The notes beneath the pieces were generated by a model. It was not told the origin of the DNA. It did not search any database and saw only the letters and a program-made list of their open reading frames with translations. The translations under genes and the position numbers were made by a program. DNA of 64,000 nucleotides from Paenibacillus montanisoli (GTDB lineage: Bacteria > Bacillota > Bacilli > Paenibacillales > Paenibacillaceae). Of this stretch, positions 33,030 through 43,729 are shown piece by piece (position 1 is the stretch's first letter; each line of letters begins with the position of its first letter). The stretch spans positions 248,001 through 312,000 of the forward strand of contig NZ_QLUW01000006.1 in NCBI RefSeq assembly GCF_003268025.1, given 5' to 3'.

Positions 33030-33493
33030 CGCATTTCAACGAGCAGGGCCGGGCGCGGATGGTAGACGTCTCCGACAAGGAGATAACGGCCCGCACCGCA
33101 ACCGCGCGCACGACGGTAACGATGGCTCCCGAAACATTATCCCGGATTAAAGCGGGCACGATCGGCAAAGGAGACGTGCTGGCCGTTGCGCAAGTGGCCG
33201 GCATTATGGCGGCAAAGAATACGTCGAACTGGATCCCGATGTGCCACCCTCTGCCGCTGACAGGCGTCAATTTGGCGTTTGCGGATAATGGCAAGGATGA
33301 GCTGTACATAGAAGGAACGGTAAAGACCACCGGCAAGACAGGCGTGGAGATGGAAGCATTGACGGCTGTTTCTGCAGCTGCGCTGACTGTTTATGATATG
33401 TGCAAGGCACTGCAGAAGGATATGTTAATCGGACCGACTCTCCTGACGGCCAAGAGCGGCGGCAAGAACGGCGATTATAGTCTAAACACTTAA
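33020..33493 (+). CDS. moaC: Cyclic pyranopterin monophosphate synthase
   Basis: A 157-residue MoaC. It forms cyclic pyranopterin monophosphate in molybdenum cofactor synthesis. Motifs: [77 protein letters not shown] start with AAGGAGGAGC upstream, inside the end of the preceding gene. Length is typical. Confidence 0.96.
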   Translation: MELTHFNEQGRARMVDVSDKEITARTATARTTVTMAPETLSRIKAGTIGKGDVLAVAQVAGIMAAKNTSNWIPMCHPLPLTGVNLAFADNGKDELYIEGTVKTTGKTGVEMEALTAVSAAALTVYDMCKALQKDMLIGPTLLTAKSGGKNGDYSLNT

Positions 33494-33557
33494 CGGAGTT
33501 TAAATTTCATGCTGTACATGGCATATCTTTCTGAAAATGCGAATGGGGGAGAAGCTC

Positions 33558-34052
33558 ATGACGTGGAAAGTGGCGTTGCTCACAGCAAGCGATAAAGGCT
33601 CGCGCGGCGAGCGGGAAGACACCAGCGCTCAGGTAATTCGGGAATTGGTCGAAGAGGAGCTCAGCGGCGAAATCGTCGATTACCGGATTGTCCCTGACGA
33701 ACAGGATGAAATCATGGCGGCACTTATCGAGATGACGGATTATTTTCAAGCAGACCTTGTGATCACGACAGGCGGGACGGGACTTGCGCCGCGCGATCTG
33801 ACGCCGGAAGCGACGCTGAAGGTCATTGACCGCAACGTTCCGGGTCTCGCGGAGGCGATGCGCATGGGCGCGATGCAGCGCACGCGCCGGGCGATGCTCT
33901 CGCGAGGCGTATGCGGCATCCGCGGACGCTCGCTTATCATCAATTTGCCCGGCAGTCCAAAGGGCGTGCATGAGAATCTGATGGCGATTATGGACCAGCT
34001 GCCCCATGCGCTGAATATTCTTTCGGGACGAATGGGGGAGCATAACGAATGA
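33558..34052 (+). CDS. mog: Molybdopterin adenylyltransferase, MogA/MoaB family
   Basis: A 164-residue MoCF-domain protein that adenylates molybdopterin. Motifs: ALLTASDKGSRGEREDTSAQ, LVITTGGTGLAPRDLTPEAT and INLPGSPKGVHENL. ATG 33558 follows GGGGGAG; an upstream in-frame start at 33537 lacks a site. The stop overlaps the next start (ATGA). Confidence 0.93.
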   Translation: MTWKVALLTASDKGSRGEREDTSAQVIRELVEEELSGEIVDYRIVPDEQDEIMAALIEMTDYFQADLVITTGGTGLAPRDLTPEATLKVIDRNVPGLAEAMRMGAMQRTRRAMLSRGVCGIRGRSLIINLPGSPKGVHENLMAIMDQLPHALNILSGRMGEHNE

Positions 34053-35080
34053 CGAAGCCGAAGAGCGGAACGATTCTGAAGGAAGTGCCGGTGCAGGAAG
34101 CGGTCGGACTTCGGCTTGCGCATGACTTGACGCAGATTATTCCCGGGCAATTTAAGGGAAGACTGTTTAAGAAGGGTCATATTATTGTAGAGGAAGACAT
34201 CTCTAAGCTCCTTGATATAGGCAAGGAGCATATTTATATTATGGAGCTTGGCGAAGGCGAGCTGCACGAGGATGATGCGGCAAAGCGAATGGCGGCGGCC
34301 CTGAAGGGCGAAGGCTTGCAGTTGTCGGAGCCGCATGAGGGCAAGGTGGCGGTGAAGTCTGCGCTCGATGTGCCTGCCATCGCCATGATCGACCCTGAAA
34401 TTGTTCACGCGATTAACGGTTTAGGTGATATCGCGCTGGCAACGCTCCGTACGCATGCGGTAGTCATGCCGGGCGGTCAGCTGGCCGCGACCCGTGTTAT
34501 CCCGCTTGTCGTTCCCGAGGAGAAAGTGCAAGCCGTGGAAAAGCTGATCAGCGGTTACCGTGCCCGCAACGAAGGGCAGTCGCCGCTTCGGCTGCAGCCG
34601 CTCCGCAAGTTACGGATCGGCCTGCTGACAACAGGCGGCGAAGTGTTCTCCGGACGCATTCAGGATAAGTTCGGGCCGGCCGTGCGCCGCATTGTGGATT
34701 CGCTCGGCTCCGAGATTGCCGAGCAGCGTTTCGCGCCGGACGACCGCCATATAATTGTCAAGGAAATACACTACTTGCTGGAGCAGTCCTATGATATGAT
34801 AGTGGTAACTGGCGGGATGTCGGTGGATCCCGACGATCGTACGCCCGCAGCCATTGCGGAAGCCGGCGCGCGGATTGTCAGCTACGGAACGCCGATGCTT
34901 CCGGGCTCGATGCTTCTGATGGGCTACCTGGACGGCGTGCCGATCATGGGGCTGCCAGGCTGTGTCATGCATGATCCTTATACTTCGTTTAACGTGCTCT
35001 TGCCACGCATTCTTGCGGGCGACACCATTACAAGAGAAGATATCGTCTCGATGGGTTACGGGGGCCTTCACGGCTGCTGA
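34049..35080 (+). CDS. MoeA-like molybdopterin-binding protein
   Basis: A 343-residue protein whose C-terminal half is a MoCF/MoeA-type molybdopterin-binding domain (IGLLTTGGEVFSGRIQDKFGPAVRR, IVVTGGMSVDPDDRTPAAI and GVPIMGLPGCVMHDPYTSFNVLLPRILAG). The N-terminal EAVGLRLAHDLTQIIPGQFKGRLFKKGHIIVEEDISKLLDIGK region resembles a MoeA domain but is shorter than classical MoeA (about 410). It belongs to a MoeA-related family whose exact step is not settled. It overlaps mog by four bases and ends the moaC-mog unit. Confidence 0.85.
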   Translation: MTKPKSGTILKEVPVQEAVGLRLAHDLTQIIPGQFKGRLFKKGHIIVEEDISKLLDIGKEHIYIMELGEGELHEDDAAKRMAAALKGEGLQLSEPHEGKVAVKSALDVPAIAMIDPEIVHAINGLGDIALATLRTHAVVMPGGQLAATRVIPLVVPEEKVQAVEKLISGYRARNEGQSPLRLQPLRKLRIGLLTTGGEVFSGRIQDKFGPAVRRIVDSLGSEIAEQRFAPDDRHIIVKEIHYLLEQSYDMIVVTGGMSVDPDDRTPAAIAEAGARIVSYGTPMLPGSMLLMGYLDGVPIMGLPGCVMHDPYTSFNVLLPRILAGDTITREDIVSMGYGGLHGC

Positions 35081-35194
35081 TCCGTCGCTCCTTGCCGAGA
35101 CGACTTGTATTTGACGAAGCGACTAATTCTCTTCTGCTTGCTTGAAGCAGAGTTTCGTAAATGTACAACTCATCTTGAAGGAGGTAATCAGACG

Positions 35195-35428
35195 ATGTTT
35201 AGCGGAATTGGCGTTACGGGTTTTCTGCTGATTGCAATCGTGGCACTGTTGTTGTTCGGGCCGAATAAGCTGCCTGAGCTGGGACGCGCTTTCGGGCGTA
35301 CGCTGAAGGAATTCAAAGCCGGCGCGAAAGATATCATGGAAGACGACGATGATCGCAATCGCAAGCCGGTACAACGGGTGGAAGTCAATCGTGACGAGCA
35401 GAATGACAACAAGCGGCTCCCTGAATAG
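35195..35428 (+). CDS. tatA: Sec-independent protein translocase TatA
   Basis: A 77-residue TatA/E subunit. One membrane helix (residues 5-21), the conserved FGPNKLPELGRAFG hinge and amphipathic helix, then an acidic/hydrophilic tail. ATG 35195 follows GAAGGAGG. It pairs with tatC downstream; folded cofactor-containing proteins such as molybdoenzymes are typical substrates, which suits the neighbouring moa/mog genes. Confidence 0.95.
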   Translation: MFSGIGVTGFLLIAIVALLLFGPNKLPELGRAFGRTLKEFKAGAKDIMEDDDDRNRKPVQRVEVNRDEQNDNKRLPE

Positions 35429-35445
35429 TGGGGCCTTCTTTTTTT
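35415..35445 (+). terminator. Possible terminator/attenuator between tatA and tatC
   Basis: A six-bp stem (35415-35420 with 35430-35435) overlapping the tatA stop codon is followed by TTCTTTTTTTATTT. It may set a TatA excess over TatC. Confidence 0.5.
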
Positions 35446-35475
35446 ATTTGAAGCGAATGAGAGGTGAGCGCAGCG

Positions 35476-36267
35476 GTGGTTGAAATGGATGAATCGCAGG
35501 CGAGGGAAGCCGCTCGCGGCGACCAGCCCATGACCTTGCTCGACCATATCGGCGAGCTGAGGCGCAGAATTATCATTATTCTTGTTATCCTTGTCCTCGG
35601 GATGGTTCTCGGTCTAGTGCTGGCAGATCCGGTGTACAAATTCATGTTGAATCAGGAGCCGGTGAAGGGCATGAAGTTCTACGCCTTCTCCCTGTGGGAC
35701 GGCATCGGCATGTATATGAAATTCGCGCTCGTCATCGCGCTGATCTTCGCTCTTCCGACGGCCGCCTACCAGTTATGGGCGTTCGTGAAGCCGGCTCTCG
35801 GGTCTAAAGAACAGCGAGCGGCGCTGTTGTTTGTACCTTTTGTGCTGATTATGTTTCTGGTCGGTTTGGCGTTTTCTTATTATGTAGTCTTCCCGATGGC
35901 GTTCAACTTTACGACGGATGTGGCGAAGCATCTGAACCTGGAGGAGAACTACGGGGTCATTCAATATTTCACGTTTCTGTTCAATATTCTCATTCCGATT
36001 TCGCTGCTTTTCGAGCTGCCGATCGTCATCATGTTTCTGACGAAGCTGCGGATCGTCAATCCGCTCCGGCTGAAGAAGATGAGACGTCTCGCTTACTTCC
36101 TGCTCATCATTGTAGGAATCATCGTGACGCCGCCGGATTTTATTTCCGATGCGCTGGTCGCCATACCGCTTATTCTGCTCTATGAACTGAGCGTGATGCT
36201 CTCGGGCGTTGTCTATAAGAAACAGCTGCAAGCCGACAGGGCTTGGGAAGAGGAATATGGCACATAA
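35476..36267 (+). CDS. tatC: Sec-independent protein translocase TatC
   Basis: A 263-residue TatC with six membrane helices. Family motifs: MTLLDHIGELRRRIII near the N-terminus (the twin-arginine signal recognition site), FVKPALGSKEQRAALLF, FPMAFNFTTDVAKHLNLEENYGVIQYF and RLAYFLLIIVGIIVTPPDFISD. A GTG at 35476 with AGAGGTGAG upstream is the better start; GTG 35464 would add four residues. Confidence 0.95.
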   Translation: MVEMDESQAREAARGDQPMTLLDHIGELRRRIIIILVILVLGMVLGLVLADPVYKFMLNQEPVKGMKFYAFSLWDGIGMYMKFALVIALIFALPTAAYQLWAFVKPALGSKEQRAALLFVPFVLIMFLVGLAFSYYVVFPMAFNFTTDVAKHLNLEENYGVIQYFTFLFNILIPISLLFELPIVIMFLTKLRIVNPLRLKKMRRLAYFLLIIVGIIVTPPDFISDALVAIPLILLYELSVMLSGVVYKKQLQADRAWEEEYGT

Positions 36268-36272
36268 TGTTG

Positions 36273-36298
36273 AAAGCCGGCGAATGCCGGCTTTTTTT
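36273..36298 (+). terminator. Intrinsic terminator after tatC
   Basis: A nine-bp stem (36273-36281 with 36286-36294), loop GAAT, followed by TTTTTT. Confidence 0.92.
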
Positions 36299-36372
36299 GT
36301 TTGCGGTTGAAAAGCGGACTAAGCCAACCGTTCGGGGCATTCTAAATTTCATGTGAAATGGACGCGAAAGAC

Positions 36373-36401
36373 TTGAAATCCGTAAACAAAATCGGTATTA
36401 T
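36373..36401 (+). promoter_or_regulatory. Sigma-A promoter of groES-groEL
   Basis: TTGAAA (36373-36378), 17-base spacer, TATTAT (36396-36401), directly upstream of the CIRCE element. Confidence 0.85.
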
Positions 36402-36413
36402 TAGAAATGGTTA

Positions 36414-36440
36414 TTAGCACTTGCCGAGTGTGAGTGCTAA
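36414..36440. promoter_or_regulatory. CIRCE element (HrcA operator)
   Basis: TTAGCACTT, nine bases, GAGTGCTAA: one mismatch from the TTAGCACTC-N9-GAGTGCTAA consensus. It overlaps the expected transcription start, so HrcA should repress groESL at normal temperature. Confidence 0.97.
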
Positions 36441-36485
36441 CAAGACAACAATTGCAGCATTAATATCAAAAGGAGGCTATTTTTC

Positions 36486-36767
36486 ATGATCAGACCTTTG
36501 GGTGAGCGCGTATTGATCGAACCAATCGCGAAAGAAGAAACAACTGCTAGCGGCATCTTGTTGCCGGAAACAGCGAAAGAAAAGCCGCAAGAAGGCAGAG
36601 TCGTCGCTGTAGGCAGCGGAGCGATTAAGGACGGCGTACGTATTGCGCTTGAAGTTAAGGAAGGCGACCGCGTGTTGTTCTCCAAATACGCCGGTACTGA
36701 AGTGAAATACGAAGGCAAAGAGCTTTTGATTATGAAAGAAAGCGACATTCACGCGATCTTGGGTTAA
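36486..36767 (+). CDS. groES: Co-chaperonin GroES
   Basis: A 93-residue Gro[36 protein letters not shown], including the mobile loop that binds GroEL, and a C-terminal [17 protein letters not shown]. Strong AAAAGGAGG site. Codon use is biased to frequent codons, as in highly expressed genes. Confidence 0.98.
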   Translation: MIRPLGERVLIEPIAKEETTASGILLPETAKEKPQEGRVVAVGSGAIKDGVRIALEVKEGDRVLFSKYAGTEVKYEGKELLIMKESDIHAILG

Positions 36768-36820
36768 GCCTTTTTGCAAGGCTGGCTCCACATACATGTT
36801 TAATGAAATTACCTAACTAA

Positions 36821-38482
<1,662 letters not shown>

Positions 38483-38576
38483 TAAGCGCCCTTAGCCCTT
38501 GATTTATAAGGGATTTGAGGTGTCGGGGTATCCTGAGGGTAACTAAAGGGAACATCGGCAGAAAATTAGAGGCTTC

Positions 38577-38764
38577 TCATGAGTTCACCGAACTTGTGGG
38601 ATGCCTCTTTTTTCGTGGATTTGGTACGTGCAGATATACGTTCTTTGTCGTATCGTCGTCCTTGTGGCCAAGTCGTGCCATAATTTCATGCAACTCGAAT
38701 TTCAATTCGGCTAACAGGGATGTATGGGTATGACGAAGTGAATGGGGCTCTGCGACGCATCTGA
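38577..38764 (-). pseudogene. Tyrosine recombinase (phage-type integrase), C-terminal remnant 1
   Basis: Read on the minus strand from 38764 to the stop at 38577, the frame encodes the C-terminal catalytic part of a phage-type integrase: HSLRHTHTSLLAEL (the H-x-x-R box), then IMARLGHKDDDTTKNVYLHV (the H/W box G-H and the catalytic tyrosine in VYLHV). The N-terminal DNA-binding and first catalytic arginine regions are missing and there is no start. It lies directly after groEL. Confidence 0.85.
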
Positions 38765-38817
38765 AAACGTTAGTTTAAAGGAATTACGACTGCTATGCAG
38801 CCGTGATCCTTTCTAAT

Positions 38818-38868
38818 GTGTATCGTAAATTCTTGTGCATTGTCTACTCATCTAACTGTATTTATACT
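38818..38868 (+). promoter_or_regulatory. Direct-repeat operator and promoter of the GH141-like gene
   Basis: GTGTATC (38818-38824) and GTGCATT (38835-38841) are direct repeats 17 bases apart, separated by GTAAATTCTT. The second half-site overlaps a -35 box TTGTCT (38840-38845), followed by a 17-base spacer and TATACT (38863-38868). The same element occurs before the permease and toroid genes. The position suits an AraC-type activator touching sigma region 4. Confidence 0.7.
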
Positions 38869-38957
38869 TGATTTAAATTTAAGGAAGGGAGGTTTTTGAG
38901 TTTAACTTGGAGACGTACTTCGTTGTCAGTCTGACAAAAAAGCCTAGGAGGAGAACA

Positions 38958-41900
38958 ATGTCAATTAAGAAATTATATGTGTATTTGCTCTCACTTACTT
39001 TAATTTTCTCAGCAACAATCGTAATTCCAGGTCCAATTGTGAAAGCGGATACACAATTTGCTATTTACGTAGATCCTCTAAACGGTCAAGATACTAACGA
39101 TGGGCTATCCACCGCTTCTGCATTCCAAACCATAGAACATGCTCGCGACGTAGTTCGAACGATGAACTCCAATATGACGAACGATATCCATGTGTACCTT
39201 AAAGGCGGCACGTATACGCTGACATCTACGCTCTCCTTTACTGAAGAGGATTCGGGAACGAATGGATTCAACATCATCTATTCCGCCTACAATGGCGAGA
39301 AGCCGATTATCAGCGGTGGTAAGCAAATTACAGGCTGGACGTTGTATGATGCTAGCAAAAATATTTACAGTGCGTATGCTGGCGGAGACATTGAAACCAG
39401 GCAGTTATTCGTGAATGGAAGCAGGGCAACCCGGGCGAAAAGCACAGGAGCGCCTTCACCACTTACCTTTGTTAAAGCATCGGGTTATTCTGCAACCGGC
39501 AATGTATTAGCCAATAGCACGATTCCTATGCACAACTGGGGAAACAAGAGTGACATCGAGTTTGTATATAAAAATGAATGGACTGCGCCGAGAATTGGTG
39601 TCAGCACGATTTCGAATAACGGAACAACAACCACATTCACGATGAAGCAGCCTGGTTGGAAATTCGTAACCAATAAAGGGGGGACTTCAGTTGGCGGAAC
39701 CCACAATACAAATGGCCTTCCTTGGTACATTGAGAATGCCTACGAGTTGCTCGATGCAGAAGGGGAATGGTACCTGGACAGATCTACCGACTATTTCTAC
39801 TATAAACCAAGAGCTGAAGAAAATATTTCAACGGCTTCGATAGTAGTGCCGACCTTGGAAGAATTAGTAAGAATTGAAGGCTCTGATCTTGATCATAAAG
39901 CGAGCAATATCCAATTCAATGGGGTTACTTTTTCCTATGCAACTTATCTAAGAGTAAATGGGGACGGCGGACTCCCAGATGCGCAGAACAATGTCTTAAG
40001 GGACTATGTAAAGGATGAAAATGGAAACGATGTAGCTAGAGAATCCATCGTCAATGCTGCAGTCAATTTGAAATATGCCACTTCTATTAAGTTCGAAAGA
40101 GACATATTCGAACATCTTGGTGGAAGCGGACTGAACATGTATGCCGGATCTCAAGACAATTTGGTAGTTGGATCGGTATTTACAGATATCTCAGGCAATG
40201 GTATACAGGTGGGGGATTACACAGGTCTGTATACAGCTGGAACGGAAAACTACGCTCAGTCCACAGATACTCGTGCGATCCTTCGAAATAATGATGTAAA
40301 TAATAGCTATTTTAACAAAATCGGATTGGAATACTTTGCTTCAACAGCCATAGCAGCCAGCTTACCTCAGGATATGGATATTACACATAATGAAATTAGC
40401 AATGTTCCTTATTCAGGCATCCATGTAGGTTGGGGATGGACTTTGTTCCCCACAACTGTCCATCAAAGAACGAATATCCAATATAACTATGTTCATGATT
40501 ATATGGCAGTATTAAGAGACGGTGGAGGGATCTATACACTTGGCGCTACTGGCGGCTCTGACACGAACAAGTCATATATCTCGAACAACTATATTCAAAA
40601 CCAGCTTAACCCATTTGGAGCCTTGTACCCGGATGAGGCCAGCAGCTGGTATGAGATAACAGACAATGTTGTCAACAATGCATCTAGATATCTTCATATT
40701 TGGATAAATACGATCCATGATATCAATGTGAACAATACGTATACGACAACATCCAATTCTGTAAATAGTGGAATCCGTACTACTGTCAGTAATACGACTG
40801 TTGTCACAAATGGCAATTGGCCAGCTAACGCTTTGAACATTATGAATCAAGCAGGCTTAGAAAGCGCTTACCAGGATATTAAGTCGCTTTCCATAACGCC
40901 ACCAGACCCGGTTCCACCAATGGTGACGGATCCAACTTACGAGCTTTTTCAAGATTTTAATAATGAAATAACTGGAAGCGCTCCGGCGAATTGGACAGTT
41001 CCTGCAGTAGGAACTGGAACTACACAAATTGTCGAGGTACCGAGCGCTGCCGATAAGAGCGTAAAGATGTCTAGAAGTACCTCAGGCCAGGGCGGGGCTG
41101 GAAGTAGAACATTTAGTCCTATTACAGCCGGCAGCTTTGAAATAAAAGCCATGGCTTCACAAACCAATGCTTACGCATATATCGCTTTTTTAGGTGATGG
41201 CGCTAAGACGTTTGCGGCAGTTACATTTAAAAATAACGGCAAAATCGCCTACATGAAGTCTGATGCCAACTGGTATGACATTGTTTCTTATACAGCAAAT
41301 ACATGGTATACCATCAAAATTGTATTTAATACAATTACCGATAAGTACGACTTATATATTAACGGTAATAAAGTATTGAGTCAGGCGCCTTCGCAAAGCG
41401 CATCAGGTACAGGAAATATTACCGTTTTAAGTAACGGGATATACAGCGGCAATGCAGGCACCATTTATATTGATGATCTGCACGTAAAGTCGGAACCCCA
41501 GCTCCTTTCAGACCAAGATATCATTTCGTTGGATAAACAATCGCTTCGCGTCGGTTATGCCGATGGTGACTTCGCAGCGAGCGTTACACAGAATGTCTAT
41601 TTAAGTACAGCAGGTGTGAACGGGACGACGGTTACATGGAGCAGCAACAACCCGGCGATTATTGCAGCCGACGGCACTGTAACACGTCCGGCATGGAACG
41701 CTGCAGACACGACTGTCACATTGACCGCGACGATCGCCAAAGGAGCGGCGGTCGATACGAAGTCGTTTACGCTGAGGGTTTTGAAACTGCGAGATTCTAT
41801 TAATCCAGACACTGTCGCTGACCTAAACGGGATTGTCGGAACGGGAGGCTGGTACATTTCGGACGCAACCGTTTCGCTCAGCGCATCGGACGACTTGTCC

Positions 41901-43151
41901 GGAGTTTCTTCCACAGCGTATTCGCTGGACGGCAGCGGGTTTACGGTATATACATCCCCAATTACGCTTAGCGATGGTATACACGAATTGAAGTTCCGTT
42001 CCGCTGATAATGCCGGCAATGTGGAAACGGTACATACGGTTAACGTTTCTATCGACAAAACAGCACCAGTCGACGCCGTGTTGTCTGCAGACATTACAGC
42101 GCCAACCAATAAGGACGTTAACGTAACGATCAGCTATCCGGACGATGCGACGGTGAAGGAATACAAAGTTGGAGAAAACGGCGAATGGACGGCATACGGC
42201 GCTCCAGTGGTTGTCTCCGAAAACTGCAAGGTTTATGCAAGAGGAACGGATGCTGCGGGCAATGTGTCGAAAGAGACGAACTTCACGGTCAGCAATATCG
42301 ATCATATAGCACCTATCGATGCAACCTTGGCTGTAGATACAACAGCGCCGACTAACCAAGGCGTCTCCGTAATGATTAGCTATCCGTCCGATGCGACGGT
42401 GAAGGAGTACAAAGTAGGAGATAACGGCGCGTGGAAAGCTTACACCGAACCGGTGGTTGTTTCCGACAATGATACCGTATATGCAAGAGGTACTGATGCA
42501 GTAGGAAATGTATCGAATGTAACCAGCATTACGGTAAGCAACATCTTTAAGATAGCTCCTACAACCACCGCAACATTAAGTCCGACCGCGCCTAACGGCA
42601 AGAACAGCTGGTATACTACGGATGTGACCGTAAGCTTATCCGTAAGCGCCAGCGTTTACGGAGGCTCCGTAGCTACGGAATACCAGGTGAATGACGGTGA
42701 ATGGATCGTTTACACCGGCTCCATTCCAGCTTTCGGTGACGGAACTTATAAGTTCGGATACCGCAGCAAGGATCAGGCAGGCAATGTAGAACTAACCAAA
42801 ACTATCGAATTTAAAGTTGACAAGACAGCTCCAGCGCTTTCCATCCAGTTGGATAAGACGTCGATTTGGCCGGCGAATCATACAATGGTTACGATCAATG
42901 CCACGCTGAATTCTAGTGATGTTACATCGGACGTTGAATCCGTGGTATTGACGTCCATCACGAGCAATCAACCAGATAGCGGCCAAGGCGACATCCAGGC
43001 CAATTTCGGTACAGCGGCCACTTCCTTTAGCTTGCGTGCTGAGAAGTCGCGCATCTATACAATCACGTACACGGCAACCGATAAAGCAGGCAACAAAACG
43101 GTTACTTCCGTAACTGTCACAGTGCCGCATGATCAATCTGGCGAAAATTAA
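38958..43151 (+). CDS. Large secreted right-handed beta-helix protein, GH141-like, with C-terminal beta-sandwich domains
   Basis: About 1397 residues with a signal peptide ending near IVKADTQF. The N-terminal part (YVDPLNGQDTNDGLS, DIHVYLKGGTYTL, EEDSGTNGFNIIYSAYNGEKPII and SGGKQITGW) has the opening typical of GH141-type beta-helix enzymes (fucosidase/xylanase family), and repeated G-N/I strand patterns to about residue 650 fit a parallel beta-helix. A concanavalin-like domain follows (LFQDFNNEITG to IYIDDLHVKSEP), then an Ig-like domain and four OmpL47-like/chitobiase-like repeats ending in DKTAP. ATG 38958 follows AGGAGGAG. Activity and substrate are inferred from the neighbours (GH105, transporter): plant cell-wall or acidic polysaccharide. 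Confidence 0.8.
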   Translation: MSIKKLYVYLLSLTLIFSATIVIPGPIVKADTQFAIYVDPLNGQDTNDGLSTASAFQTIEHARDVVRTMNSNMTNDIHVYLKGGTYTLTSTLSFTEEDSGTNGFNIIYSAYNGEKPIISGGKQITGWTLYDASKNIYSAYAGGDIETRQLFVNGSRATRAKSTGAPSPLTFVKASGYSATGNVLANSTIPMHNWGNKSDIEFVYKNEWTAPRIGVSTISNNGTTTTFTMKQPGWKFVTNKGGTSVGGTHNTNGLPWYIENAYELLDAEGEWYLDRSTDYFYYKPRAEENISTASIVVPTLEELVRIEGSDLDHKASNIQFNGVTFSYATYLRVNGDGGLPDAQNNVLRDYVKDENGNDVARESIVNAAVNLKYATSIKFERDIFEHLGGSGLNMYAGSQDNLVVGSVFTDISGNGIQVGDYTGLYTAGTENYAQSTDTRAILRNNDVNNSYFNKIGLEYFASTAIAASLPQDMDITHNEISNVPYSGIHVGWGWTLFPTTVHQRTNIQYNYVHDYMAVLRDGGGIYTLGATGGSDTNKSYISNNYIQNQLNPFGALYPDEASSWYEITDNVVNNASRYLHIWINTIHDINVNNTYTTTSNSVNSGIRTTVSNTTVVTNGNWPANALNIMNQAGLESAYQDIKSLSITPPDPVPPMVTDPTYELFQDFNNEITGSAPANWTVPAVGTGTTQIVEVPSAADKSVKMSRSTSGQGGAGSRTFSPITAGSFEIKAMASQTNAYAYIAFLGDGAKTFAAVTFKNNGKIAYMKSDANWYDIVSYTANTWYTIKIVFNTITDKYDLYINGNKVLSQAPSQSASGTGNITVLSNGIYSGNAGTIYIDDLHVKSEPQLLSDQDIISLDKQSLRVGYADGDFAASVTQNVYLSTAGVNGTTVTWSSNNPAIIAADGTVTRPAWNAADTTVTLTATIAKGAAVDTKSFTLRVLKLRDSINPDTVADLNGIVGTGGWYISDATVSLSASDDLSGVSSTAYSLDGSGFTVYTSPITLSDGIHELKFRSADNAGNVETVHTVNVSIDKTAPVDAVLSADITAPTNKDVNVTISYPDDATVKEYKVGENGEWTAYGAPVVVSENCKVYARGTDAAGNVSKETNFTVSNIDHIAPIDATLAVDTTAPTNQGVSVMISYPSDATVKEYKVGDNGAWKAYTEPVVVSDNDTVYARGTDAVGNVSNVTSITVSNIFKIAPTTTATLSPTAPNGKNSWYTTDVTVSLSVSASVYGGSVATEYQVNDGEWIVYTGSIPAFGDGTYKFGYRSKDQAGNVELTKTIEFKVDKTAPALSIQLDKTSIWPANHTMVTINATLNSSDVTSDVESVVLTSITSNQPDSGQGDIQANFGTAATSFSLRAEKSRIYTITYTATDKAGNKTVTSVTVTVPHDQSGEN

Positions 43152-43549
43152 TAGGTAGTTCGATTGAGTGCGAGTTTGGCAGTAGACCCGGCAATCAATA
43201 AGAAAAAAATATTTTACAGGGGGAAGACATTCCTACCGTTACGGAGGAACAAACAAACAGCTGCCATGCCCCGTACCATTGGTTAAACGCTTATCCTTGA
43301 AGTCGTTGCAAAGTAGTTACGGATCAGGCTCGGCAGCTGTCGCTGTACGAGCTTTTTTCGTGGGAATCTTCCGATCAGTACATAATGCAAAGCTTGATAA
43401 ATGCAACCGGTTGATTTTAAGCTCCGCGGATATCAAGAAGGTGCTGTGAATGAGCTGGCCAAGTGGAAACAAGGCGGTAAGGATCTCCTCTATTTGTGCG
43501 CAAGAAAATTGTGGCACAAATTGAAGTCTAGAGCTGATGGATCGTAATT

Positions 43550-43678
43550 GTGTATCGTAAATAAATGTGCATCTGAGGATGTGCATCGACTGGAAATGCT
43601 TATATTCACTGGCTTTTTTGCAAGTGTTGACTTGTAAATTCATGTGCATTGCCCGCGCAACACATTTTGCGATACATT
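43550..43678 (+). promoter_or_regulatory. Operator cluster and promoter of the ABC transporter genes
   Basis: A full element GTGTATC (43550-43556) with GTGCATC (43567-43573) 17 bases on, a third half-site GTGCATC at 43581, and a proximal site with GTAAATTCAT-GTGCATT (half-site 43644-43650). The proximal site overlaps a -35 TTGCCC (43649-43654) with TACATT (43673-43678) 18 bases on. The preceding stretch 43152-43549 holds no recognisable gene; short frames there have no start signals. Confidence 0.65.
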
Positions 43679-43729
43679 GTGGCTACAACAGCGAGGAATT
43701 GAATTCGCAAGCAAATCGAGGTGACGCGT

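Noticed and set aside
43317-43649. 110-residue minus-strand frame upstream of the transporter genes
   Set aside because: It covers the operator cluster, lacks a start site and reads like non-coding sequence.
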